A model generated the notes under the pieces. It was not told the DNA's origin, ran no database searches, and worked only from the letters and a program-made list of their open reading frames with translations. This document shows, one piece after another, positions 1 through 6,065 of a stretch of DNA of 7,149 bases (its first letter is position 1; every line of letters begins with the position of its first letter). The stretch spans positions 1-7,149 of the forward strand of contig SKGZ01000193.1 of assembly GCA_007117175.1 (NCBI GenBank). Reading direction: 5' to 3'. Source of the stretch: Bacteriovoracales bacterium (lineage in GTDB: Bacteria; Bdellovibrionota; Bacteriovoracia; Bacteriovoracales; Bacteriovoracaceae). The translations under genes and the position numbers were made by a program.

Positions 1-174
1 GGGCAAGTGCAAATTATTGAAGAAACCACAGGTGATGAACCTGCTCCTTGTATCTGTACTAAAGAATACCGCCCTGTTTGTGTGAATGGTGTCGAATATG
101 GTAATGCCTGTGAAGCGATGTGCGCAGGGCATGAAGAAGAAGACTTTGAACCCTGTCATAATGAATCTCTATGA
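1..174 (+). CDS. Kazal-type serine protease inhibitor domain protein, C-terminal part
   Basis: Frame 1 is open from the left edge to a TGA at 172-174 and gives 57 residues; the start lies outside the window. Six cysteines (window residues 17, 19, 27, 37, 41, 52) fit the Kazal pattern, including seven residues between the second and third, the conserved PVC (25-27), Tyr33 and Asn35-Ala-Cys37. The reactive loop reads CTKEYRPVC, very close to the CTLEYRPLC loop of turkey ovomucoid third domain. By that alignment the P1 residue is Lys21, which predicts inhibition of trypsin-like proteases (inference). The Cys27-Tyr33 loop is one residue shorter than in the classical animal pattern. An acidic stretch (EEED, 45-48) precedes the last cysteine. 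Such domains form disulfides and normally act outside the cytoplasm, so a signal peptide or lipobox is expected upstream but cannot be seen. The stop overlaps the nrdR start (ATGA), so the two are probably co-transcribed. The domain assignment is firm; full length and location are unknown. Confidence 0.82.
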   Translation, partial: GQVQIIEETTGDEPAPCICTKEYRPVCVNGVEYGNACEAMCAGHEEEDFEPCHNESL

Positions 175-641
175 ACTGTCCCTTCTGCTTTGAAAAAGAA
201 ACTAAAGTTTTAGATTCTAGACTCATTAAACAAGGATCGTCAGTAAGGAGAAGACGAAAGTGCCTAAGCTGTGAGAAAAGATTCACGACCTATGAACAAA
301 TTGAATTAGAAATGCCTAGAATTTGCAAAAGTGACGGGCGAAGAGAGGATTATCACAGAGATAAGATACGTTCAGGAATTGAAAAATCATGTCAAAAACT
401 GCCCATTTCAAATCAACAAATTCAACGTATCCTTGATACCATCGAGAGAGAACTTCAAGATAAAAACTCAAGCGAAATTAAAAGTCGGGAAATAGGAGAA
501 ATAGTGATGAAGCATCTCAAACATCTTAATGCTACGGCCTATGTCCGATTTGCCTCTGTTTACAAAACCTTTAAAGATATTGATCAATTTTTTGAAGACT
601 TAAAAATGGATGACCAGGCTTGGCAGCAAAAGGAATCGTAA
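171..641 (+). CDS. nrdR: Transcriptional repressor NrdR (ribonucleotide reductase regulator)
   Basis: NrdR is a cytoplasmic repressor that binds NrdR boxes upstream of ribonucleotide reductase operons and senses ATP/dATP. The 156-residue product is of normal family length. It begins with the canonical zinc ribbon: Cys3-x2-Cys6 and Cys31-x2-Cys34, with the signature VLDSRL (13-18), the basic run RRRRK (26-30) and RFTTYE (37-42). An ATP-cone follows at about 49-140, with KSDGRRE (53-59) near its start and the hallmark YVRFASVYKTFKD (124-136) near its end. The ATG at 171 is chosen because the MNCPFC N-terminus is the family start. It overlaps the TGA of the upstream Kazal gene by 4 bases, and no good Shine-Dalgarno is visible, so translation is probably coupled. 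nusB starts one base after the stop. In many proteobacteria nrdR lies upstream of riboflavin genes and then nusB; here no rib gene intervenes. I did not find a convincing NrdR box in the window. Confidence 0.97.
   Translation: MNCPFCFEKETKVLDSRLIKQGSSVRRRRKCLSCEKRFTTYEQIELEMPRICKSDGRREDYHRDKIRSGIEKSCQKLPISNQQIQRILDTIERELQDKNSSEIKSREIGEIVMKHLKHLNATAYVRFASVYKTFKDIDQFFEDLKMDDQAWQQKES
630..634 (+). promoter_or_regulatory. Ribosome binding site that sets the nusB start
   Basis: AAGGA lies 8 bases upstream of the ATG at 643, inside the last codons of nrdR. The alternative in-frame ATG at 610 has only an AT-rich stretch without a purine-rich site before it. Starting there would add 11 residues ahead of the normal NusB N-terminus. 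Confidence 0.7.
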
Positions 642-642
642 A

Positions 643-1083
643 ATGACCTCAAAAAACAATAGAAGCCACGCGAGAGAATATGCTTCACTTTTTCTCTATC
701 ACTCATTTTTTCAGGAAAAGAATCAACTACCCCAGACAGAATCTCAGTTGGATGATACTCTTTCCTACTTTAATGACTCGCTGCCAAATCTTTCCGGTCA
801 TTTACTACAGTTTGCCAAAGAGCTCCTGTTGAATTGCAGTGATCATTATGAGCTGATTCAAGAAGAGATTGAAAAACATCTTATTAATTGGAAATACAGT
901 CGAGTAAACAAGGTTGATTTAACTTTATTATTTTTAGCAATCACTGAGATTAAGTTTCAAACACCAGCTACTCCACTTGCTGTTGTCATCAATGAATATG
1001 TTGAACTTGCAAAAAAATATGGCAATCAAGAAAGCCCAAAATTTATAAACGGAGTTCTCGATAGGATCGGCAAACAATTATGA
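643..1083 (+). CDS. nusB: Transcription antitermination factor NusB
   Basis: NusB pairs with NusE (ribosomal protein S10), binds boxA RNA and helps RNA polymerase read through rRNA operons. From the ATG at 643 the product is 146 residues, normal for the family. The N-terminus carries RSHAREYASLFLY (7-19), matching the Arg-rich RxxARExAlqaLY helix that begins NusB proteins. The C-terminal half has the typical order: NWKYSR followed by VDLTLLFLAITEI, then VVINEYVELAKKYG and SPKFINGVLDRI close to the end (about 114-142). A reading frame with an earlier ATG at 610 exists, but the AAGGA at 630-634 favours 643. The gene starts one base after the nrdR stop, and its TGA overlaps the start of the next gene (ATGA at 1080-1083), so it is the third gene of a coupled operon. 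The usual neighbour ribH is absent from the window. Confidence 0.95.
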   Translation: MTSKNNRSHAREYASLFLYHSFFQEKNQLPQTESQLDDTLSYFNDSLPNLSGHLLQFAKELLLNCSDHYELIQEEIEKHLINWKYSRVNKVDLTLLFLAITEIKFQTPATPLAVVINEYVELAKKYGNQESPKFINGVLDRIGKQL

Positions 1084-1448
1084 AAGCCTTAGAAAGCTGG
1101 GCAAAAGAGATTGATGAAAATGTTTGTCATTTATTTTTTATTACCAACGAACAACTTAGCTTTGAATCTCCTATCATTTTGACTCTAGACTATTTCTCTA
1201 ACCACCTTATTTCGCAAAAACCGGAGCTACTCAACGAGGCCTACTCCTTGAGCCTGACTACTTTCTTCAATCAAAGTTTTGGTGTGCATTTGTTACAAAC
1301 TCATCTTAACAAGAACTGGATGATGAAAATACAACAAATGAAATCAAGCCTTAAAAAGACTGCCTTCATCAGTTATCGACTCAGTCCCTCTGAAATTAAA
1401 GCAATTGAAAAAGAAATATCACCTATCACAAGTTATCACTATCAATAA
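1080..1448 (+). CDS. Hypothetical 122-residue protein downstream of nusB
   Basis: I do not recognise this protein. Its ATG overlaps the nusB stop by 4 bases (ATGA), and an AGGA lies at 1063-1066, about 13 bases upstream, which is rather far. Translation therefore probably depends on coupling to nusB, and the position supports it being a real gene. The product is a single small soluble-looking domain with no signal peptide and no membrane segment long enough to be convincing. It has a mixed N-terminal half (FFITNEQLSFESPIILTLDYF, interrupted near residue 20 by charged positions) and a basic, likely helical part around 79-95 (NWMMKIQQMKSSLKK). A C-terminal stretch SPSEIKAIEKEI (102-113) also looks helical. 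There is one cysteine (Cys16) and no obvious catalytic motif. Its TAA overlaps the stop of the convergent E1 gene by 7 bases. It may be a lineage-specific protein acting with NusB or NrdR, but that rests only on position. Confidence 0.72.
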   Translation: MKALESWAKEIDENVCHLFFITNEQLSFESPIILTLDYFSNHLISQKPELLNEAYSLSLTTFFNQSFGVHLLQTHLNKNWMMKIQQMKSSLKKTAFISYRLSPSEIKAIEKEISPITSYHYQ

Positions 1449-3502
1449 GCAAGCAAATTCTCTACTTTGTCTTCAATTTTAGCTTCATTCACTAAGATCT
1501 CTCTTTCCAGAATTCGATTAAAACCAACTGGAGTAAATGTTGAACCTAGTCTTAAGACTGGCGCGTCTAAATACTCAAAAGCTTTTTCATTAATCAGTGA
1601 AACGACTTCTCCTCCAAATCCTGCAAAAAGCTTGTCTTCATGGACAACCAAAGCACGATGACAGTCTTTGACGGACTTAATAATTGATTCTTCATCAAGG
1701 GGTGACAAAGAACGTAGATCTAAAACTCGAATGTGAATTCCTTTCTCATGATATTTTTGTGCCACACTCAAACAGTGATGCACAGTATTGCCGTAGGTGA
1801 TTAAAACAAGGTCGCTACCTTCATGGCGGATACGGGCCTTGCCAAATGGAACTTCAAAATTTTGGGGGACAAAACTCATCGCATGTTTCGCATTATACAA
1901 AGCCTTGGGTTCCAGATAAACTGTTGGTCCCTTCGAGCGCATTGCTGATCTTAATAGGCCTGCAGCATCATCTGCAAAAGCGGGGGAAACAACACGTAGA
2001 CCAGGGAAAGTACAAAGAGTCGCTTCAATATTTTGAGAATGATAAAGCCCTCCACCAATATAGCCTCCGGAGGCTATGCGAATAACCACATTGGGAGAAA
2101 AAGCTCCATTACTACGCCAATAATCATGAGAACACTCAACTAATTGCTCCATTGCTGGCCAGAAATAGTCTGCAAATTCAGCTCCCTCTACCACGATCCG
2201 TATCTTATCTGAAAAACGACTCATTCCATTGGCTGTTCCAACAATAAAATCTTCGGCAATAGGAGCATTAAAAACTCTTTTCTCACCAAATTTCTGCTGC
2301 ATCCCCTTAGTGACATTGAAAATCCCGCCTTTATCTTTATTGGCGACATCTTGCCCCCATATAAAAGTATCTGGGTTATGTTCAAACTCCTGTTTTAAAG
2401 TGCTATTTAAGGCGTCAATAAACTTGATCTTCTCACCTTGCTCTTGGTGTGATCCATCAGGAAACAAAGAAGGTTGGTAAGCCTCTGGAATCACAAAGTC
2501 ATAGATTGAGGCGGGGTCAGGATCAGCAGCTTTCACTGCCTTGGTGTGGGCCTGCATCAATTCATCCTTTGCTTTTTTCTCAATGGCCAGTAAGTCCTTC
2601 TCCGAGCCGATCTTTTTACTCAGTAAGCTTTTGCGGTAGCTGGCAATTGGATCCTTGTCTTCGGCAGCCTTAATATCCTCCGGGCTGCGATAGAGCTCAT
2701 GCTTATCAGAATTAGAATGACTGCGCATGCGCACACATCTTGCGTGAACAATGACTGGTTCAGAATTTTGCAAGACATGCTCTTTTGCAGTTTGCAGAGC
2801 ATTCATGGACTCAAAAACATCCAGACCATCACAGTGAATTATTTTTAAATTTTTAAACCCTGCAAAATTATCGGCGCAAAACTCATTAGCTGTTTGCTCT
2901 CTTTTTGGCACAGAAATTCCATAGTCATTGTCTTGGATGACAAAAATAACTGGAAGTTTTTCACGACTAGCTCCATTAATTGCTTCATAGCAATACCCTT
3001 CAGAGACAGAAGATTCTCCTTGAGAGCAAATTGAGACACCTTTATGCTGGTAGTATTTCATCGCTCTGGCCACACCAACCGCATGGAGAGTGTGATTACC
3101 AGTACAAGAAGAAACATTGTGAATATTCCACTCCGGCTTGGCAAAGTGATTAGACATATGACGTCCCCCACTAGCTAAATCATCCTTTTTGGAAAGACCA
3201 TTAAGAATAATTTCGTAGGCACTTAGCCCAGCTGACAAAGCTACTTGCAAATCACGATAGTAGGGAAATAAATGATCTTTTTGGCGATCAAAGCTTAAAC
3301 CAATCGCCATCTGTATCGGATCGTGACCTGCGCAAGGAGCATGATAAGACCAACCTAGAGCTTGTTTAAGATAATTAGGTGCGCGATCATCAATCATTCG
3401 ACCTAGTACCAATAATTCATACCACTTCAGTAAAGTTTTCTTCTCTGTTTGACTCCAGCTATAGTGTTTTTTAATTTTCAAATAAGAGTCATTGACTGAC
3501 AT
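1442..3502 (-). CDS. 2-oxoacid dehydrogenase E1 component, fused alpha and beta subunits (2-oxoisovalerate or pyruvate type)
   Basis: E1 uses thiamine diphosphate to decarboxylate a 2-oxoacid and pass the acyl group to lipoyl-E2. The 686 residues carry both halves in one chain. The alpha-like part (about 25-300) has HAPCAGHDP (54-62), YYRD (81-84) and the ThDP/metal motif starting GESS (162-165), with Asn192 30 residues later followed by DYGIS. Its active-site loop SHSNSD with YR (261-272) resembles HHSTSDD of branched-chain dehydrogenases. The beta-like part (about 357-686) has IWGQDVA (381-387), the ThDP-activating glutamate in PIAED (Glu417), EFADY (442-446), YHSQ (487-490), SGPTVYLE-type sequence (SKGPTVYLE, 523-531) and VVHEDK (619-624). 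All key residues I can check are present. AGGA 7 bases upstream supports the ATG at 3502. No E2 or E3 gene is adjacent. The loop favours a branched-chain substrate over pyruvate, but specificity cannot be settled by eye. Such fused E1 proteins are known in Chlamydiae, Bacteroidetes and others. Confidence 0.93.
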   Translation of the reverse strand: MSVNDSYLKIKKHYSWSQTEKKTLLKWYELLVLGRMIDDRAPNYLKQALGWSYHAPCAGHDPIQMAIGLSFDRQKDHLFPYYRDLQVALSAGLSAYEIILNGLSKKDDLASGGRHMSNHFAKPEWNIHNVSSCTGNHTLHAVGVARAMKYYQHKGVSICSQGESSVSEGYCYEAINGASREKLPVIFVIQDNDYGISVPKREQTANEFCADNFAGFKNLKIIHCDGLDVFESMNALQTAKEHVLQNSEPVIVHARCVRMRSHSNSDKHELYRSPEDIKAAEDKDPIASYRKSLLSKKIGSEKDLLAIEKKAKDELMQAHTKAVKAADPDPASIYDFVIPEAYQPSLFPDGSHQEQGEKIKFIDALNSTLKQEFEHNPDTFIWGQDVANKDKGGIFNVTKGMQQKFGEKRVFNAPIAEDFIVGTANGMSRFSDKIRIVVEGAEFADYFWPAMEQLVECSHDYWRSNGAFSPNVVIRIASGGYIGGGLYHSQNIEATLCTFPGLRVVSPAFADDAAGLLRSAMRSKGPTVYLEPKALYNAKHAMSFVPQNFEVPFGKARIRHEGSDLVLITYGNTVHHCLSVAQKYHEKGIHIRVLDLRSLSPLDEESIIKSVKDCHRALVVHEDKLFAGFGGEVVSLINEKAFEYLDAPVLRLGSTFTPVGFNRILEREILVNEAKIEDKVENLLAY

Positions 3503-3533
3503 AAAGTAATCCTGTTGTACTGTTAATAAGACT

Positions 3534-3562
3534 TTGACTCATGATAAACGATTTCATACAAA
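3534..3562 (+). promoter_or_regulatory. Possible sigma70-type promoter for the aminotransferase-astA operon
   Basis: TTGACT (3534-3539, five of six matches) is followed after 17 bases by TACAAA (3557-3562, four of six). The start would be near 3569, giving a leader of about 80 bases. It lies on the same DNA as the predicted E1 promoter but points the other way, so polymerase could occupy only one at a time if both are real. The weak -10 element makes this less certain than its partner. Confidence 0.35.
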
Positions 3563-3570
3563 ACTGTCAT
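3541..3570 (-). promoter_or_regulatory. Predicted sigma70-type promoter for the E1 gene
   Basis: Reading the minus strand, ATGACA (3570-3565, five of six matches to TTGACA) is followed after 18 bases by TATCAT (3546-3541, five of six matches to TATAAT). Transcription would begin near 3534 and leave a leader of about 30 bases before the E1 ATG at 3502. This is the best promoter match in the divergent gap. It assumes an Escherichia-like consensus. Confidence 0.55.
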
Positions 3571-3582
3571 GGGTAAACCATG
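3568..3582. promoter_or_regulatory. Short dyad and tandem CATGGG repeat, possible operator
   Basis: CATGG-GTAAA-CCATG is a perfect inverted repeat with five-base arms and a five-base spacer. The same stretch also shows CATGGG twice at an 11-base interval (3568-3573 and 3579-3584), close to one helical turn. It overlaps the -35 element of the predicted E1 promoter and sits at the predicted start of the opposite transcript. That position would suit a regulator of both directions. No regulator gene is adjacent, and arms this short can occur by chance. Confidence 0.3.
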
Positions 3583-3648
3583 GGAACTCACTTGAAAATA
3601 TGTTAATCTAAACAAACAGACAGATATTTTTATTCAGCGAGGAAAAAC

Positions 3649-5040
3649 ATGAGTCAATCCACCCGTGCCCAAAAATTTTTTGAAGATCCACGCATCCAAC
3701 AGGCCAAGCAACTGATTGCTGATGCTACGCGTGAGCACCAAAAAAATATCGGCCAAGTGCAGGGACCTCTGAGTGAGCAGCTGGCGCAAAACTATGAAGA
3801 AAGCCTGCAAAAATTAGCTCAAAACAGGGGGGGGAATCTTTTTTATCGTTACCTAGGAAGTGGCTTTGGAAATGGTCCTTTTGTCGAACTAGCAGATGGC
3901 AGTGTTAAGTATGACTTTATTACCGGAATTGGTGTTCACTACTTTGGACATTCGCACCCTGAGCTTATGGGAGCAATCATTGATGGCGCCATCTCCAACA
4001 CCGCCATGCAAGGGCACTTACAGCAAAATACTGATTCTCATCGGTTAATTTCATTATTATTAGAGCAAGCTAATATCAACCAAGGACAATTTGAACATTG
4101 TTTTCTCTCTTCCAGCGGAGTGATGGCCGTCGAAAATGCACTCAAAATATGCTTTCAAAAAAATGCTCCCACTCATCGAGTACTTGCTTTTGAACGCTGC
4201 TTTCATGGACGAACACTAGGTGTTTCACAAATCACAGACAAAGCCGCTTATCGTCAAGGTCTACCACCTACTCTAACGGTGGACTACCTGCCCTTTTATG
4301 ATAGCAGTGACCATCAGGGAAGTATTGATAGAACTTGTCAGCAACTGCAAAAGTACTTAAAACGCTATCCATGCCAGTATAGCTGCATGATTATGGAAGT
4401 GATTCAAGGAGAAGGAGGATCTTACCCAGGTCATGAAGATTTCTTCAAGGCGATTATTCAAATTCTCAAAGAAAATCACATTAGCGTTATCATTGATGAA
4501 GTGCAAAGTTTTGGAAGAACCAAAAACCTCTATGCCTTTCAGTACTTTAAACTCGATCAATTAGTTGATGTGGTGGTGATTGGTAAGATGAGCCAAGTTT
4601 GCGCAACACTCTTCAAGGCTAACCACAAACCAAAACCAGGACTCTTAAGCCAAACTTTCACATCATCATCCACAGCTATTTCGGCAAGCTATCACATTCT
4701 TTCAACAATGATTAAGGAAAACTATCTTGGAGAGAAGGGAAAAATTCAAAAAATTCACCAATACTTTTCATCAAAGCTCAAAGAGCTTGAAAAAAAGATG
4801 CCTGATAAAATTACCGGCCCCTATGGGATAGGTGCCATGATTGCTATGACTGTCTATAACGGGGATATGGAACTTTCAAAAAAGTTTAGTTTTGATCTTT
4901 TTCAAAATGGAGTTATTTCTTTTATGGCAGGAGCCAACCCTACACGAATCAGATTTCTTATTCCTATGGGAGCAATTGAAACAAAACACATTGATGATGT
5001 TGTCAGTATCATTGAAAGAACATTGCAGCAAACGGAGTAG
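3649..5040 (+). CDS. Class III PLP-dependent aminotransferase (ornithine/acetylornithine/4-aminobutyrate type)
   Basis: Class III aminotransferases move a terminal amino group, usually to 2-oxoglutarate. The 463 residues show the fold's landmarks: the phosphate-binding SSSGVMAVENALK (154-166, family SGAEAVENALK), CFHGRTLG (184-191), VIQGEGG (251-257), IIDEVQ with Asp283 contacting the PLP ring nitrogen, SFGRT (287-291), and Lys313 in VVVIGKM as the PLP lysine. TFTSS (336-340) and NPTRIRFLIP (430-439) follow. About 60 residues precede the usual beginning of the fold, so it is longer than AstC/ArgD (about 400). DEVQ-SFGRT lacks one residue compared with the common DEVQTGFGRTG. GAGGA at 3639-3643, 5 bases ahead, supports the ATG. 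Two bases separate it from astA, which suggests a role on succinylornithine or free ornithine/lysine (inference). A run of eight G at 3827-3834 lies within the gene. Class membership is firm; substrate is unknown. Confidence 0.9.
   Translation: MSQSTRAQKFFEDPRIQQAKQLIADATREHQKNIGQVQGPLSEQLAQNYEESLQKLAQNRGGNLFYRYLGSGFGNGPFVELADGSVKYDFITGIGVHYFGHSHPELMGAIIDGAISNTAMQGHLQQNTDSHRLISLLLEQANINQGQFEHCFLSSSGVMAVENALKICFQKNAPTHRVLAFERCFHGRTLGVSQITDKAAYRQGLPPTLTVDYLPFYDSSDHQGSIDRTCQQLQKYLKRYPCQYSCMIMEVIQGEGGSYPGHEDFFKAIIQILKENHISVIIDEVQSFGRTKNLYAFQYFKLDQLVDVVVIGKMSQVCATLFKANHKPKPGLLSQTFTSSSTAISASYHILSTMIKENYLGEKGKIQKIHQYFSSKLKELEKKMPDKITGPYGIGAMIAMTVYNGDMELSKKFSFDLFQNGVISFMAGANPTRIRFLIPMGAIETKHIDDVVSIIERTLQQTE
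3827..3834 (+). repeat. Eight-G homopolymer inside the aminotransferase gene
   Basis: The codons AGG GGG GGG (Arg60-Gly61-Gly62) make an uninterrupted run of eight G in otherwise AT-rich DNA. Gain or loss of one base would shift the frame early in the gene. It could be a slippage (phase-variation) site or a place where sequencing errors arise. In this assembly the frame is intact. Confidence 0.85.
5034..5037 (+). promoter_or_regulatory. Ribosome binding site supporting the GTG start of astA
   Basis: GGAG lies 5 bases before the GTG at 5043 and overlaps the last codons of the aminotransferase. It supports a GTG start that yields MLVIRPIQRDD, nearly the same N-terminus as Escherichia coli AstA (MMVIRPVERSD). 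Confidence 0.7.
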
Positions 5041-5042
5041 TC

Positions 5043-6065
5043 GTGCTAGTTATTAGACCTATTCAAAGAGACGACCTTGATCAGATCCTGGACTTGCTAA
5101 AAGAGGCAGGGCATGGACTTACTTCATTACCCAAGGACCCTGAGTTACTGGGAAGAAAGATCAATCTTTCAGTTAATAGCTTTAACGACCAGTATAAATG
5201 GGGACCCAATGGAGAGCTTTATCTTTTTGTAATGGAGGATATTTTCCTAGGGCAAGTGGTTGGAGTGAGTGGCCTTATTTCTAAAATTGGAGGTTTTCAA
5301 CCTTTCTATTTCTACCAGCTCAAACAAGAATACTTTCATTCTGATAGTCTCAATAAAGACAATGAACTTATGTCATTGCACATTCATAAAATACACAGTG
5401 GACCTGCTGAAATATGTAGTTTATATCTTGCACCACAGTTTAGGAATGCTCAAAATGGCCGTCTCCTCTCCCTCAGTCGCTTCCTTTATATTGCGGAACA
5501 TCGACAACATTTTGAAGATGAAATCATTGCTGAAATGCGAGGACAAGTGGATGACACAGGTCATTCCCCTTTTTGGGAAGCGGTAGGTAAGAAGTTTTTT
5601 CAAATTCCATTCCCAGAAGCCGATTACATGATGGAAAAGTGTAAAAAATTCATAGAGGAGCTACTACCTGATTATCCTATACTTATACCCTTACTTCCAG
5701 TTGAAGCTCAACAAGTAGTTGCGCAAGTCCACCCACAAACAGAGCCAGCGAAACACATTTTGCAACATGAAGGATTTGAACAGAGTGATTTAGTTGGAAT
5801 CTTTGAACCAGGCCCTGTTCTCAAAGCTCAAGTTGATCAGATCCGATCTCTTCAAAAAAGCAAAAGGGCCAAAATTGAGTTTATCTCAGAAGAAAAAGAA
5901 GATCAGGAAAAAATACATATCATTTCAACTGTTTGTGGAAAAGATTTTCGTGCTTGCATTGGCGCTATTTGGGAAAAAGAGAACCAGATAGGAGTCAGTG
6001 CCGTGATAGCCTCAGCACTTAAGCTCAAAATTGGTGATCAAATTCGCTACGTCTCACTTAAATGA
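5043..6065 (+). CDS. astA: Arginine N-succinyltransferase (AstA)
   Basis: AstA transfers succinyl from succinyl-CoA to the alpha-amino group of arginine, the first step of the ammonia-producing arginine succinyltransferase pathway; family members also use ornithine. The 340 residues match the E. coli enzyme (344) almost end to end: VIRPIQRDD (3-11), GLTSLP (25-30), LFVMED (61-66), GPAEICSLYL (120-129), GRLLSLSRF (139-147), AEMRGQVDDTGHSPFWEAVGK split over 163-183, QVVAQVHPQTEPA (224-236), and GIFEPGPVL (252-260). Residues after about 275 are less conserved. The start is GTG, supported by a GGAG 5 bases upstream and by the N-terminal match. It follows the aminotransferase by 2 bases, so the two form an operon. 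The other pathway genes (astB, astD, astE) are not here, because the next gene is on the opposite strand. The stop overlaps that gene's stop by 8 bases. Confidence 0.95.
   Translation: MLVIRPIQRDDLDQILDLLKEAGHGLTSLPKDPELLGRKINLSVNSFNDQYKWGPNGELYLFVMEDIFLGQVVGVSGLISKIGGFQPFYFYQLKQEYFHSDSLNKDNELMSLHIHKIHSGPAEICSLYLAPQFRNAQNGRLLSLSRFLYIAEHRQHFEDEIIAEMRGQVDDTGHSPFWEAVGKKFFQIPFPEADYMMEKCKKFIEELLPDYPILIPLLPVEAQQVVAQVHPQTEPAKHILQHEGFEQSDLVGIFEPGPVLKAQVDQIRSLQKSKRAKIEFISEEKEDQEKIHIISTVCGKDFRACIGAIWEKENQIGVSAVIASALKLKIGDQIRYVSLK

Noticed and set aside
59..286. Open frame on the minus strand across the Kazal end and nrdR start
   Set aside because: It lies antisense to two clearly conserved coding regions, has no recognisable domain or promoter, and is an expected chance frame.
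610..642. Upstream in-frame ATG as the nusB start
   Set aside because: It would overlap nrdR by 32 bases, lacks a ribosome binding site and adds 11 residues not seen at normal NusB N-termini. The ATG at 643 has AAGGA at good spacing.
1846..2673. Several plus-strand open frames inside the E1 gene
   Set aside because: All are antisense to strongly conserved E1 beta and alpha motifs and show no protein family features.
2620..3039. Minus-strand frames within E1 in another phase, considered as a frameshift or separate gene
   Set aside because: The main E1 frame is continuous and keeps every expected motif through this region, so no frameshift is needed.
3051..3071. ThDP motif region read as GES instead of GDG, considered as a defective cofactor site
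   Set aside because: Branched-chain E1 alpha proteins commonly have GE followed by a small residue, and the partner Asn192 is at the expected 30-residue distance.
3602..3609. TGTTAATCT as an extended -10 promoter for the aminotransferase
   Set aside because: Only about half of the hexamer matches, and there is no acceptable -35 element upstream.
4357..4560. Minus-strand open frame inside the aminotransferase gene
   Set aside because: It is antisense to the conserved QGEGG and DEVQ regions of the aminotransferase, with no independent support.
5269..5991. Alternative frames inside astA on both strands
   Set aside because: The astA frame aligns with the family from end to end, and these frames have no motifs.
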